DNA of 44,504 nucleotides from Lautropia sp. (GTDB taxonomy: Bacteria > Pseudomonadota > Gammaproteobacteria > Burkholderiales > Burkholderiaceae_E): NCBI GenBank assembly GCA_030528325.1, contig JAUMZD010000024.1:1-44504 (forward strand). The letters are read 5' to 3'. The translations under genes and the position numbers were made by a program. Below, in pieces: positions 19,917 through 28,940 of this stretch (the first letter of the stretch is position 1; each line of letters opens with the position of its first letter). The notes beneath the pieces were generated by a model. It saw only the letters and a program-made list of their open reading frames with translations, had not been told where the DNA came from and made no database searches.

Positions 19917-22900
19917 ATGTCATCCAGCCAGCGCCCGGATGCCGGGCAAGCGGCCATGCAGGCCGTCATCGATTCCCTGCCCGTCATCGAGCACCGCGAG
20001 CGCATCGTCGAGGCCATCCGGCAGCACCCGGTCGTCATCGTCTCGGGCGAAACGGGCTCCGGCAAGACCACGCAGCTGCCCAAGTTCGCACTCGAGGCAG
20101 GCCGGGGGCAGCCTGCTCCGAAGACGGGCCGTGGTGGACTGGTCGGCCACACCCAGCCGCGGCGGATTGCCGCCAGCAGTGTGGCCAACCGCATCGCTGA
20201 AGAGCTGGGTACGCCATTGGGCACCGATGTCGGCTACAAGATCCGTTTCAACGAAAAGACCTCCCCCGGCACCCGCATCAAGCTGATGACCGACGGCATC
20301 CTGCTGGCCGAAAGCCAGCGTGACCGCCTGCTGTCGGCCTATGACACGCTGATCATCGACGAAGCGCACGAGCGCAGCCTTAACATCGACTTCCTGTTGG
20401 GCTACCTGAAGCAGCTGATCGATGGCCCGCGCCGTCACGACCTCAAGCTCATCATCACCTCGGCCACCATCGATGCGGCACGCTTTGCCGATCACTTCGG
20501 CCAGCCTGGCAAGCCCGCGCCCGTCATCGAAGTGTCGGGGCGGCTCTATCCGGTCGAGATCCGCTATCGGCCGATCGAGGAGCTGGGAGGTGGTACCGGT
20601 CAGAGCCTGTGGACGGCCGATACCGATGATCGAGGCCTGCGTGCCGACAGGGGAGAATCACGGGGCGAGGGGGGCGACTCATCCACGTCCGCCCGGCCCG
20701 GGGCGCCGGGTAGCCTCAAGTCCGGAGCCAATCGGCGCACGCCCGAACGCGGCCGCCGCCGCGCCGACGAGGATGACGAAACCGATCTGCCGGCAGCCGT
20801 CGAGGCGGCCGTGATCGAGCTGTGGCAGGAAAAGCCGGGGGACGTGCTCGTCTTCCTGCCGGGCGAGCGTGAAATCCGCGATTGTGCCGAGCACCTGCGA
20901 CGCGCCCAGCTCAGAAGCGCGGCACAGCGGCAGGGGGGGCGAAGCGGCTCGGGGGCGGAGGCACGCGCAGCCCTGCTGCTCGCCAGTGCAGAGATCGTGT
21001 CGCTCTATGCGCGCCTGCCGGCGGCCGAACAGCAGCGGGTCTTCCATCCGGGCAACGCCCCGCGCATCGTGCTGTCCACCAACGTGGCCGAAACCTCGCT
21101 CACCGTGCCGCGCATCCGCTACGTGATCGATTCGGGGCTCGCGCGGATGCTGCGCTACCGGATCCGGGGCAAGGTCGATCAGCTGCTGATCGAGCCGGTG
21201 TCCCGTGCGGCGGCCAACCAGCGGGCAGGGCGCTGCGGCCGGGTGGCCGAAGGCGTCTGCGTGCGGCTGTTCGACGAGGCCGACTTTCTCGGGCGTCCGG
21301 CCTTCACCGATCCGGAAATCCTGCGCTCGTCGCTGGCCTCCGTCATCCTGCGGATGAGCGCGCTCGGCCTGTCGGACGTGGCGGCCTTTCCCTTTCTCGA
21401 CAGGCCATCGCCGAAAGCCATTGCCGATGGTTACGCGCTGCTGGCCGAGCTGGGCGCGATGGATGAGCGGCAGCGGCTCACACCCATCGGCCGCCAGCTG
21501 GCCCGCCTGCCGGTCGATCCCCGTCTGGCCCGGATGCTGCTGGCGGGCCACCGCAGCGGCTGCCTGGCTGAAGTTCTGGTCATCACGGCGGCGCTGTCGG
21601 TGCAGGATCCGAGAGAACGTCCGCCTGCTGCCCAGCAGGCGGCCGATCAGGCCCATGCCCGCTTTGCCGTGCCGCAGTCCGATTTCCTGTCGTGGCTTCG
21701 CCTGTGGCGTTACTGGCAGACCCAGCAGGCCGAGCGCAAGCAGCGGGGCGAATCGCATCGGGCGCTGGCGGCCCGGATGGGGCGCGAGTTCCTGTCCATC
21801 CGGCGGCTGCGTGAATGGGGCGACGTGCTGTCACAGCTCTCCGAGCTGGTGCGTGGCCTGGGCTGGAAGATCAACGAGGATGATGCCAACCCCGATGCCA
21901 TCCATCGTGCGTTGCTGACGGGGCTGCTCGGCAACGTGGCCCACCGGCTGCCGGACGGGCCCGGCTGGCAGGGCACGCACCAGCAGAAATTCTTCGTGCA
22001 CCCAGGATCGGCGCTGGCGAAAAGGCAGAGCGCCAAAGAGCGACAGGCGCCCGATGCCGGCACGGCCGGGCAGAAGAAATCGGGTGCCCGCTGGCTGATG
22101 GCGGCCGAGCTGGTCGATACGGGCCGCCTGCAGGCCCGAACCGTCGCCGCCATCAAGCCGGACTGGATCGAGGCCGCCGCGGGTGAGCTGATCAGGCGTT
22201 CCTGGAGCAATCCCCATTGGGAAAAGAGCAGTGGCAAGGCGATGGCGCTGGAACGCGGCGTGCTCTACGGTCTCGTGCTCTACAACGCCCGCCGCGTGCC
22301 CTATGAGAAGATCGACCCGGCCGAGTCACGGATGCTGATGATCCGTCATGGGCTGGTCGAAGGCGAATGGCCCGAAGATGCGGGTTTCATCCGCCACAAC
22401 CGCAAGGTCGTGGCCGACATCGAGCGGCTCGAGCACAAGATCCGCCGTCCCGACCTGCTCGTCGACGACGAGGCGTTGACGGCCTGGTTCGATCAGCAGG
22501 TTCCCGGGGACATCTGCTCGGCCAGCGCGCTGATGAGCTGGTACAGGGCTGCGGTGAAGGCGCAGCCGTCGCTGCTGAAGCTCTCGCGCGAGGCGCTGTT
22601 GCGCAAGGATGCCGAAGGTGTCGATGAAGCGCGTTTTCCGCGTCTGTTGCGCATGCATGGCGTGGATTTTTCGCTCAGCTATCACTTCGAGCCGGGGGCG
22701 AGCGACGATGGTGTGACGCTGACCGTGCCCCTGCATGCGCTGAATCAGGTCGATGCCGAGCGCTGCGAGTGGCTGGTACCCGGCATGCTGGCGGCCAAGG
22801 TGGCGGTGCTGCTGAAGTCGCTGCCGCAACGCTGGCGCCGTCATCTGCTGCCGCTGGCCGAGACATCCGAGGCTTTCGTGGCCTCGGTCTGTGGTGCTGG

Positions 22901-24509
22901 CCAGGCAGAGGGGACAGCAGCCGGAGGTGCCCAGGAAAATCGCGCATCCGGCACGATTCCGCTCAATCAGCCGTTGATCGAGTCATTGCTGGCTTTTCTG
23001 CGCCGGCGTGCGCAGGGGGTACGTATTTCGGCGGCTGATTTCCGCACCGAGAACGTGCCGGCTCACATGCAGATGAATTTCAAGCTGGTCAACGAGCACG
23101 GACGGGTGCTGGCTGTCTCACGGCAGTTGTCCCAGCTTCGTGCAGCCTATGGCAGCCGTGCCCAAACGGCCTTTCAGGCAGAGTTCTCGAAGGTGGCAGC
23201 CCAGATGCGCACGCGTCAGGCCGCAGCCCGACCCTCACCGGGATCAGCCGGGCCGGTGACCGGTCAGGGGGGGGCGGCCGGGCAGGCTGCACACGCCAGC
23301 TCGACCGCCATGCCAGCCGCCCAGCCCCAGCCCCAGCCCCAGCCGACGCCGGGGGGCTCTGCTTCCTCGCTGAACAAGCTGGCCGCGTTCGGACGTTTCA
23401 GTCAGGGTGGCGTAAAGGGGCGTGATGACGACGCCCGACGCGAATCAGCACACGGAACGGCCGTGGCACCCGTTCAGGGCCGCAGCAAGACCCAGTCCGC
23501 TCCGAAAGAAGCAGATGACAAGGCGGCGAATCATCAGCTTCCGTCCCATCCGGAGCCGGCAGGCGAGGTTCACCAGGGGCGACCGGATGCCCGCCGCCAG
23601 GTGGAGCAGGTCGTGCCCATGGCCACGGTTGCCATGCTGCGGGCCGGGGAGCGCCATGCCCGTTGGGATTTCGGTGCCTTGCCCGAGCTGCTGGAGCTGC
23701 AGGCGAAGGATGGCACGATGCTGATCGGCTTTCCGGCCCTGATCGACAAAGGGGATGCCGTCGAAGTGTCGGTATTCGACGATCCTGCGGTGGCTGCCCG
23801 CCATCATCGGGATGGGGTCGTGCGTCTCATCATGCTGGCGATGCATGAAGCGGTGAAGTCGCTCGAGCGCGATATCAGGAAGAACGCCGGGCTCGAACTG
23901 GGCTTCGCCCAGTTGCCGGGGGGGCAGACGGCGGCTCGGACGCTGGCGGCCCAGCTCACCACGGCAGCCATCATCCGTAGCTGCCTGATGCAGGGGGTGC
24001 CGCAGGATGAGGCGGCTTTCGAGCAGGCCGTGCGGGAAGGCAGGCAGCGCATGCTGCTGACCGCTCAGGCCATGATGCGGCTGTTGCAGCAGATCGTCGA
24101 CGAACATGCCATCGTGCGTCGCAAGCTCAATGCCGCGAAGGCCGACAGGGCGGCGCTCGACGATATCGAAGGCCAGCTTGCTGCGCTCTTTCCGCCCGGT
24201 TTCCTGCATCGCCTGGACTATGAACCGCTGAGCCATTACCCGCGTTACCTGAAAGCCATGGCCATGCGTCTGGACAAGCTGCGCGATGATCCGGCCCGTG
24301 ACCGTCAGCAGATGGCTGCGATGGCGCCGCTGCTGCAACGCTGGCGCCAGTGGCAGCGCGAAACCGGCATGCGGGCCGATCGTGAATCCGAGTCCTTCCG
24401 CTGGCTTCTGGAAGAGCTGCGCGTGTCCTTGTTTGCGCAGTCACTGCGTACACCGGTTCAGGTCTCCGTCAAGCGACTGAGCAAGGTGCTCGACCAGCGC
24501 GGCTCCTGA
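19917..24509 (+). CDS. hrpA: ATP-dependent RNA helicase HrpA (DEAH-box)
   Basis: This 1530-residue DEAH-box helicase is longer than E. coli HrpA (about 1300). Motifs: Walker A GETGSGKT (44-51), DEAH (148-151), SAT in motif III, TNVAETSLT, and motif VI QRAGRCGR (435-442). The helicase core is followed by ratchet, OB-like and C-terminal DUF3418-type regions. Two extra low-complexity regions account for the added length: a charged insert between the RecA lobes (about 235-285) and a Pro/Gln/Ala-rich linker (about 1090-1230) containing a fourfold CAGCCC tandem repeat at 23322-23345. HrpA is linked to RNA processing and rescue of stalled ribosomes. The start lacks a clear ribosome site. Confidence 0.95.
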   Translation: MSSSQRPDAGQAAMQAVIDSLPVIEHRERIVEAIRQHPVVIVSGETGSGKTTQLPKFALEAGRGQPAPKTGRGGLVGHTQPRRIAASSVANRIAEELGTPLGTDVGYKIRFNEKTSPGTRIKLMTDGILLAESQRDRLLSAYDTLIIDEAHERSLNIDFLLGYLKQLIDGPRRHDLKLIITSATIDAARFADHFGQPGKPAPVIEVSGRLYPVEIRYRPIEELGGGTGQSLWTADTDDRGLRADRGESRGEGGDSSTSARPGAPGSLKSGANRRTPERGRRRADEDDETDLPAAVEAAVIELWQEKPGDVLVFLPGEREIRDCAEHLRRAQLRSAAQRQGGRSGSGAEARAALLLASAEIVSLYARLPAAEQQRVFHPGNAPRIVLSTNVAETSLTVPRIRYVIDSGLARMLRYRIRGKVDQLLIEPVSRAAANQRAGRCGRVAEGVCVRLFDEADFLGRPAFTDPEILRSSLASVILRMSALGLSDVAAFPFLDRPSPKAIADGYALLAELGAMDERQRLTPIGRQLARLPVDPRLARMLLAGHRSGCLAEVLVITAALSVQDPRERPPAAQQAADQAHARFAVPQSDFLSWLRLWRYWQTQQAERKQRGESHRALAARMGREFLSIRRLREWGDVLSQLSELVRGLGWKINEDDANPDAIHRALLTGLLGNVAHRLPDGPGWQGTHQQKFFVHPGSALAKRQSAKERQAPDAGTAGQKKSGARWLMAAELVDTGRLQARTVAAIKPDWIEAAAGELIRRSWSNPHWEKSSGKAMALERGVLYGLVLYNARRVPYEKIDPAESRMLMIRHGLVEGEWPEDAGFIRHNRKVVADIERLEHKIRRPDLLVDDEALTAWFDQQVPGDICSASALMSWYRAAVKAQPSLLKLSREALLRKDAEGVDEARFPRLLRMHGVDFSLSYHFEPGASDDGVTLTVPLHALNQVDAERCEWLVPGMLAAKVAVLLKSLPQRWRRHLLPLAETSEAFVASVCGAGQAEGTAAGGAQENRASGTIPLNQPLIESLLAFLRRRAQGVRISAADFRTENVPAHMQMNFKLVNEHGRVLAVSRQLSQLRAAYGSRAQTAFQAEFSKVAAQMRTRQAAARPSPGSAGPVTGQGGAAGQAAHASSTAMPAAQPQPQPQPTPGGSASSLNKLAAFGRFSQGGVKGRDDDARRESAHGTAVAPVQGRSKTQSAPKEADDKAANHQLPSHPEPAGEVHQGRPDARRQVEQVVPMATVAMLRAGERHARWDFGALPELLELQAKDGTMLIGFPALIDKGDAVEVSVFDDPAVAARHHRDGVVRLIMLAMHEAVKSLERDIRKNAGLELGFAQLPGGQTAARTLAAQLTTAAIIRSCLMQGVPQDEAAFEQAVREGRQRMLLTAQAMMRLLQQIVDEHAIVRRKLNAAKADRAALDDIEGQLAALFPPGFLHRLDYEPLSHYPRYLKAMAMRLDKLRDDPARDRQQMAAMAPLLQRWRQWQRETGMRADRESESFRWLLEELRVSLFAQSLRTPVQVSVKRLSKVLDQRGS
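23322..23345 (+). repeat. CAGCCC hexamer tandem repeat in hrpA
   Basis: Four exact copies of CAGCCC/CAGCC-type units encode a Gln-Pro run in the flexible linker of HrpA. The repeat keeps frame, so slippage would change linker length without breaking the gene. Confidence 0.75.
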
Positions 24510-24840
24510 CCGCCCGAGCGCACCGTCATCGCGCAGCCGCCCGACGTAGCTGCCGGAGGGTGGCCCTGTCGGTGCTGCCAGTCTCCCGGCAAGCGGGAAT
24601 CAAGGCATACAGGACGTGAATCCGCTGTGCCCGCCTTGCGAGCCGTCGGGCCCGGACATGCTGCGTGACAACAACATGCTCCGCCCGGCATCAGGAAAAA
24701 GTTCGCTACCTGATGACCGTTCATCCTGTCTGCCCGACCATTCTTCCGGGCCGTCAGACGATAGTCGGGCTATCGTCGTACAGCCGGCCGTTCGGGCGCT
24801 GGAAATGCCCCGGTTTTGTCGATTAAATTGACACCTTCTC
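24510..24840. other. Intergenic region between hrpA and the diguanylate cyclase gene
   Basis: No gene is supported in these 331 bases. The only clear structure is a perfect inverted repeat at 24758-24778. The hrpA terminator and the promoter of the cyclase gene should lie here, but no T-tract hairpin is visible. Confidence 0.45.
24758..24778. promoter_or_regulatory. Perfect 8-bp inverted repeat upstream of the cyclase gene
   Basis: GACGATAG (24758-24765) and CTATCGTC (24771-24778) flank a 5-base TCGGG spacer. There is no T-run, so a terminator is less likely than a dimeric regulator site. It lies 63 bases before the first possible start of the cyclase gene. Confidence 0.35.
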
Positions 24841-26163
24841 ATGTTTGAATGGGGGGCGGGGCGCATGGCGCCCACAAGGTTCATGGAGATGGAGACCGAA
24901 AGCGAACGTCGGCATCACGTCAGCCTGGCCAAGGCCACACTGCTTCACCTGTCGCAATGCCGTCTGGCACCCACGCCGGACAACTACGCCACGGCATGGC
25001 ACGAGGTAGCCCGGCAGGTCGATCCGCCGACGCGGCCGATGACCCGCCCGGGGCGTCGTTTCCCTGACGGTATCGTCGAGTCTTACGAGGACAGCGAGCT
25101 GGCCGTCGTCCGCCGGCTGGCCGAGCGCCGTCAGAGACTGATCGTGTCGTTGACCTCGCTGCTGGAAACCCTGTGTGATGTGGCGCCGGCGCTGGCCGGT
25201 GACGATGCCTGGATCAATGAACAATTCTCCGCCATCCGGCAGGCCATCAGCCAGAAGTCCGAGATGGTCGACCGTGGCGAGCTGGAACAGGTTCGCCAGA
25301 CGGTCAAGACGAACCTCAAAGAGCACGGCGAGCTGCTTCAGGTTCGTCGCAGCGCGCTGACGGAGTTGAAAGGACTGCTGATGCAGTGGGTGGGCAACCT
25401 CGCCGGCCTGATGGACAACAGCGTTTCCAGCTATTCCGACTCCCTCGACAGCTTCGTCTCGCGCATCGAAGGGGTTGCCGACATCGATGATCTGGCACGG
25501 GTGCTGGGTGATATCGTGGGAAAGACAGCCAGTCTGCGCAAACATCTGACCATCACGCGTCAGGAGTTCGAGGCAACCTGCAAACGCGCCAATGAGCTGG
25601 AGCGTTGCGTCAATGAGCTGTCTTCCGAACTGACGGAAACCACGACCCTGGCCGTTACGGATCAGCTCACGTCACTGCTGAACCGTCGGGGGCTGAGCAT
25701 CGCCTATGACGAGCTGCAGCTGGAGGCCCGTCGGCGTGGCACACCCTTCGTCGTGGCGTTGCTGGATCTGGATCATTTCAAGCAGATCAATGACACGCAG
25801 GGGCATGCCGCAGGCGACGATGCCTTGCGCTACTTCGCCGCGGCCATCAAGGGCCAGTTGCGTCCCAGTGACCGTTGCTGCCGCTACGGCGGTGACGAGT
25901 TCGTGCTGCTGTTGCCGGGCGTCGGACTTCACATGGGCGTGGAAATCATGCGCCGGCTTCAACGGGTGGTGGTCGAACGTACCCTCGTTTATGGCAGTGG
26001 TGACATCAACCTGAGCTTCTCGGCCGGCGTGGCCGTGGCCGAGCCGGACATGAGTCTGGAAGATGCGCTGCACCGGGCCGATGATGCGCTGTACGAAGCG
26101 AAGCTCGCCGGACGCAATCGCGTGTGTCCCTTCGAGGGCAAGCAGCCTGTCTTTTCGATGTAG
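24841..26163 (+). CDS. Diguanylate cyclase with intact GGDEF and I-site
   Basis: This 440-residue protein has a helical, coiled-coil-like N-terminal region (about 20-265) and a C-terminal GGDEF domain. The active-site motif YGGDEF has GGDEF at 350-354. The inhibitory I-site RPSD is at 341-344, five residues upstream as required for product feedback. It should make c-di-GMP from two GTP. There is no signal peptide or membrane segment, so it is cytoplasmic. The N-terminal sensor type is not one I recognise, though the SLAKATLLHLSQCRLAPTPDNYA opening resembles cyclases of proteobacteria. Several ATG choices exist (24841, 24865, 24883). The next gene, fliR, converges. Confidence 0.93.
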   Translation: MFEWGAGRMAPTRFMEMETESERRHHVSLAKATLLHLSQCRLAPTPDNYATAWHEVARQVDPPTRPMTRPGRRFPDGIVESYEDSELAVVRRLAERRQRLIVSLTSLLETLCDVAPALAGDDAWINEQFSAIRQAISQKSEMVDRGELEQVRQTVKTNLKEHGELLQVRRSALTELKGLLMQWVGNLAGLMDNSVSSYSDSLDSFVSRIEGVADIDDLARVLGDIVGKTASLRKHLTITRQEFEATCKRANELERCVNELSSELTETTTLAVTDQLTSLLNRRGLSIAYDELQLEARRRGTPFVVALLDLDHFKQINDTQGHAAGDDALRYFAAAIKGQLRPSDRCCRYGGDEFVLLLPGVGLHMGVEIMRRLQRVVVERTLVYGSGDINLSFSAGVAVAEPDMSLEDALHRADDALYEAKLAGRNRVCPFEGKQPVFSM

Positions 26164-26225
26164 AGCGTGAGGGGCGGGGCGTGAATCAGGTCATTGTCCG
26201 ATCTCAGGCCTGTCGACGATCAGAA

Positions 26226-26245
26226 GCCGCCCCCGGGCGGCTTTT
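26226..26245. terminator. Terminator between the cyclase gene and fliR
   Basis: GCCGCCCCCGGGCGGC (26226-26241) forms a strong GC stem and is followed by TTTT on the + strand. It can end the cyclase transcript and, less well, the leftward flagellar operon. Confidence 0.75.
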
Positions 26246-26263
26246 GCATGCCTGGAATCCGGT

Positions 26264-27025
26264 TCAGAAGCCGATGATCGAGAAGATGGCTTGGTGAACC
26301 TGGCTGATGGGATGCGACAGCATCGGCAGGCCCAGCGTCAGCAGCAGAAGACCCGTGCTGATCGTGATCGGAAAACCGATGGCGAACACGTTGAGCTGTG
26401 GTGCCACCCGGGACATGATGCCCAGACTCAGGTTCGTGAACAGCAGCAACGCCATGTAGGGCAGGGCCAGCAGCAGCCCCATCTCGAAGACATGGGTGGC
26501 GATGGCACCGATGTTCACGCGCGCCAGAAACTGCCCGGTACCCTGTGTGGCCGGCAGGTGTTCCACGCTGCTGATCGTGACGGCGATCAGCAGGGAGGGG
26601 CCACCGATCGTCACGAACATGGCCATGGAAATGGCGTTGAACAACCGGCCGATGGCATTCGTGTTGCTGCTGGTCGTCTGGTCGAAGAAAGCCGCAAACG
26701 ACAGGCCCATCTGCAGGCCGATGATCTCGCCCGCCATTTCCACAGCGGCCATCATCATCCGGCAGACCAGCCCGATGGCCAGGCCGATCATCACCTCGCT
26801 GGCCAGCAGTGCCCAGACATCGGGGTCGCTGAAGGAAGGCGGCGGTGTCCTGGCCAGCGGGGCTGCCAGCACCGCCAGAACCATCGCCATGAGCACGCGC
26901 AGCCTGACGGGCACGGCACGTGACGACAGCATCGGTGCCGAGCTGAACAGCCCCAGCAACCTGAACAGTGGCATCAGGAAGGCCGCCACCGTGTCGAGCA
27001 GTTGTGTTTCCCCGATCAGGATCAT
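26264..27025 (-). CDS. fliR: Flagellar export gate protein FliR
   Basis: This 253-residue membrane protein is part of the FliP5Q4R1 export gate at the centre of the MS ring. It has several hydrophobic segments, and the family region GLAIGLVCRMMMAAVEMAGEIIG with the following QMGLSFAAFFD is clear. The C-terminus SHPISQVHQAIFSIIGF is plausible. It is the last gene of the fliF-fliR operon, but it is parted from fliQ by 243 bp containing a full copy of the dispersed repeat. AGGA lies about eight bases before the start. Confidence 0.95.
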   Translation of the reverse strand: MILIGETQLLDTVAAFLMPLFRLLGLFSSAPMLSSRAVPVRLRVLMAMVLAVLAAPLARTPPPSFSDPDVWALLASEVMIGLAIGLVCRMMMAAVEMAGEIIGLQMGLSFAAFFDQTTSSNTNAIGRLFNAISMAMFVTIGGPSLLIAVTISSVEHLPATQGTGQFLARVNIGAIATHVFEMGLLLALPYMALLLFTNLSLGIMSRVAPQLNVFAIGFPITISTGLLLLTLGLPMLSHPISQVHQAIFSIIGF

Positions 27026-27104
27026 CGTGGTGTCCTGTGTGGTCTCGTGTCCGCCTCATCCGGGCAGGCAGGCAGCCTCGGGCGGATGAGCCCGACACAT
27101 GCGC

Positions 27105-27272
27105 TAGGAGCCTGGGCGGCAGGAAAGTCGCGGGCTGCAAACCGGCCGCGCCGGCCCATTTTGCACCCGCTTCTTGCCCCATAGCGCCGGCTATGGGGCG
27201 GCGAATCGGGCACAAACTGTGCTCGGCGGGGCCGATTTTCGCCTTCGCGATTCCTACCGCCCACGCTCCTAG
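27105..27272. repeat. Full copy of the dispersed foldback (ERIC-like) repeat
   Basis: This 168-bp element reads CTAGGAGC at the left end and its complement GCTCCTAG at the right end. The two halves stay complementary inward: GGGCGGCAGGAA pairs with TTCCTACCGCCC, then TCGCG with CGCGA, then CCCCATAGC with GCTATGGGG around a centre near 27188. The whole element can fold into one long imperfect hairpin. It lies between fliQ and fliR, and its right CTAG provides the fliQ stop codon. A second copy at 39234-39397 is closely similar base for base. It encodes no protein; the ORFs that cross it are spurious. Confidence 0.88.
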
Positions 27273-27553
27273 AAACCAGCCTGGCCATTGATGACGGCCG
27301 GAATCGACAGCAGCATCCGCTGCAGGAAGTCGGTCAGCGTCGACAGCATCCACGGCCCGGCGATGGTCAGTGCAACACCTGACAGAACCAGTTTGGGCAC
27401 GAAGGACAGCGTCTGCTCGTTGATCTGTGTCAGGGCCTGCAGAATGCTGATGACCAGGCCGACCACCAGAATCACCAGCAGGATCGGCATGGCTGTGGCC
27501 AGCAGGGTTTCCAGCCCCTGCCGGCCGATGGTCAGAACGGTTTCGGGCGTCAT
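27269..27553 (-). CDS. fliQ: Flagellar export gate protein FliQ
   Basis: This 94-residue protein has the two transmembrane helices of FliQ (MPILLVILVVGLVISILQALTQ and the second segment VALTIAGPWMLSTL). The TQINEQTLSFVPK loop between them is the family signature. It packs around FliP in the export gate. Length is slightly above the usual 89-90. The last residues and the TAG stop sit at the edge of the dispersed repeat, so the present C-terminus may have been set by that insertion. A 100-bp gap separates it from fliP. Confidence 0.95.
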   Translation of the reverse strand: MTPETVLTIGRQGLETLLATAMPILLVILVVGLVISILQALTQINEQTLSFVPKLVLSGVALTIAGPWMLSTLTDFLQRMLLSIPAVINGQAGF

Positions 27554-27653
27554 CTCGATCGACTCCTCTTGAAACAGGTTGTCGGGCTTTTGCCCTGCTT
27601 GCCGGGTTCAGGGCGGGCCGTTTCCCGTCGCGCGCTTCATCGCACGCGTGGAA

Positions 27654-28448
27654 TCAGGCAGCAAAGCTTGCCACCAGGGAGCCCAGCAGCAGGTTCCAGC
27701 CGTCGGCCAGCACGAAAAGCACCAGCTTGAAGGGCAGGGCCACCAGTACCGGTGAGACCATCATCATCCCCATCGACATCAGCACGCTGGCACAGATCAG
27801 GTCGATCATGATGAAGGGAATGAAGATCATGAAACCGATCTGAAAGGCCGTTTTCAGCTCGCTGATCACGAAAGCCGGCACGATGGCCTTGAAGGGCATG
27901 TCCTTCGCAGCAATGGCCTTGCCGTCAGCTGTGGTGTCGACATGGGCCAGTCGGGCGAACAGCTCCAGGTCGGTGGTGCGGGTCTGCTTCAGCATGAACT
28001 CGCGCAGGGGTTCGGCGCCTTTTTTCAGTGCACTCTCGACATCCATCCGCTTCTCGGCAAAGGGCTGGTAAGCCTCGGCGTAGATCCGGTCGATCGTCGG
28101 TGACATGATGAAGGCGGTCAGGAACAGCGCGATGCCGACCAGCACCTGGTTCGGGGGAGACGCCTGGAGGCCCAGTGCCTGCCTGAGCAGTGACAGGACG
28201 ATGATGATGCGCGTGAAGCTCGTCATCAGCAACACGGCGGCCGGAATGAAGGACAGTGCCGTGAAGAACAGCAGAGTCTGGATCGGCACGGACCAGGTGG
28301 TCTGTCCATCCTTCGTGCTGCTCTGAAGATTCAGGAGAGTCTGGGCCAGCACATCCACGGGCGCCAGCGTGAGCAGAACACCGATGCCCGCGGCCGCTCC
28401 CAGTAGGCCGGCCATGCGAGGCAGACGGGGAGCGTATCGGCGGGGCAT
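27654..28448 (-). CDS. fliP: Flagellar export gate protein FliP
   Basis: This protein of about 264 residues has a cleavable-type signal sequence ([21 protein letters not shown]), then the hydrophobic body of FliP. Family segments are [35 protein letters not shown], split here as visible, and [23 protein letters not shown] near the C-terminus. It forms the pentameric pore of the export gate. I prefer the ATG at 28448 because it starts a typical signal peptide; the ATG at 28496 adds 16 residues, and neither has a good ribosome site. The 146 bp before it contain an arm of the dispersed repeat. Confidence 0.95.
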   Translation of the reverse strand: MPRRYAPRLPRMAGLLGAAAGIGVLLTLAPVDVLAQTLLNLQSSTKDGQTTWSVPIQTLLFFTALSFIPAAVLLMTSFTRIIIVLSLLRQALGLQASPPNQVLVGIALFLTAFIMSPTIDRIYAEAYQPFAEKRMDVESALKKGAEPLREFMLKQTRTTDLELFARLAHVDTTADGKAIAAKDMPFKAIVPAFVISELKTAFQIGFMIFIPFIMIDLICASVLMSMGMMMVSPVLVALPFKLVLFVLADGWNLLLGSLVASFAA

Positions 28449-28571
28449 GGAAGGGATGTGGCCGACCTGGTGCGAAGCAGGGATATCGGGTGCCATATGC
28501 AATGATGGGTGCGGCTCGAAGCGCACGAAATCCTGAAAGAAGAAACAGCCTGCCCTGGTGCGTGGTTTGCG

Positions 28572-28611
28572 CCGGTTTGCAGCCCGCGACTGTCCTACCG
28601 CCCAGGCTCCT
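28572..28611 (-). repeat. Arm of the dispersed repeat forming the end of fliO
   Basis: Read on the minus strand, AGGAGCCTGGGCGGTAGGA followed by CAGTCGCGGGCTGCAAACCGG matches the left arm of the element at 27105. Its GGCGGTAGG supplies the fliO TAG stop, and its first codons encode the FliO C-terminal residues EPGR. Confidence 0.85.
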
Positions 28612-28933
28612 GGCCCTGCCGGTGTCGTAGGCGCTTCAGCAGTTCGTCGAAACCGCGTTGCCTGGGCATGTCGGGTAGCTCGATCGAGGTATTGTCCAGT
28701 TCGGTCAGCAGCTGGATCGACTGCGCCGTGATGCCAACCAGCAACGTGCGTTCGCCAGCTTTCAGCACGGCAATCCGCTCCCGCGGGCCCACCATGATCG
28801 AGGCCGGCATCGACAGCGGCCCGGCCGTCGTGCTGCCGGGCCATTGGGACAGGCGTTTCACCAGCCACAGCACCAGCGGAATCGACAGGACGACCGCGAT
28901 CAGGACGGCAAAGGAGGCGAGGGCGCTGCTCAT
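28595..28933 (-). CDS. fliO: Flagellar export gate assembly protein FliO
   Basis: This 112-residue protein has an N-terminal transmembrane helix (about 3-24) and a small cytoplasmic domain with [26 protein letters not shown], the FliO signature. FliO helps FliP assemble. The C-terminal residues and stop codon come from an arm of the dispersed repeat, so the original C-terminus was probably different. FliO tails vary, so function may be retained. It lies seven bases after fliN. Confidence 0.92.
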   Translation of the reverse strand: MSSALASFAVLIAVVLSIPLVLWLVKRLSQWPGSTTAGPLSMPASIMVGPRERIAVLKAGERTLLVGITAQSIQLLTELDNTSIELPDMPRQRGFDELLKRLRHRQGQEPGR

Positions 28934-28940
28934 GGACGTA

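Noticed and set aside
27022-27288. Small ORFs across the repeat copies that resemble each other (also 39224-39427)
   Set aside because: They look conserved only because they lie on the same repeat; frames are not shared with any gene signals.
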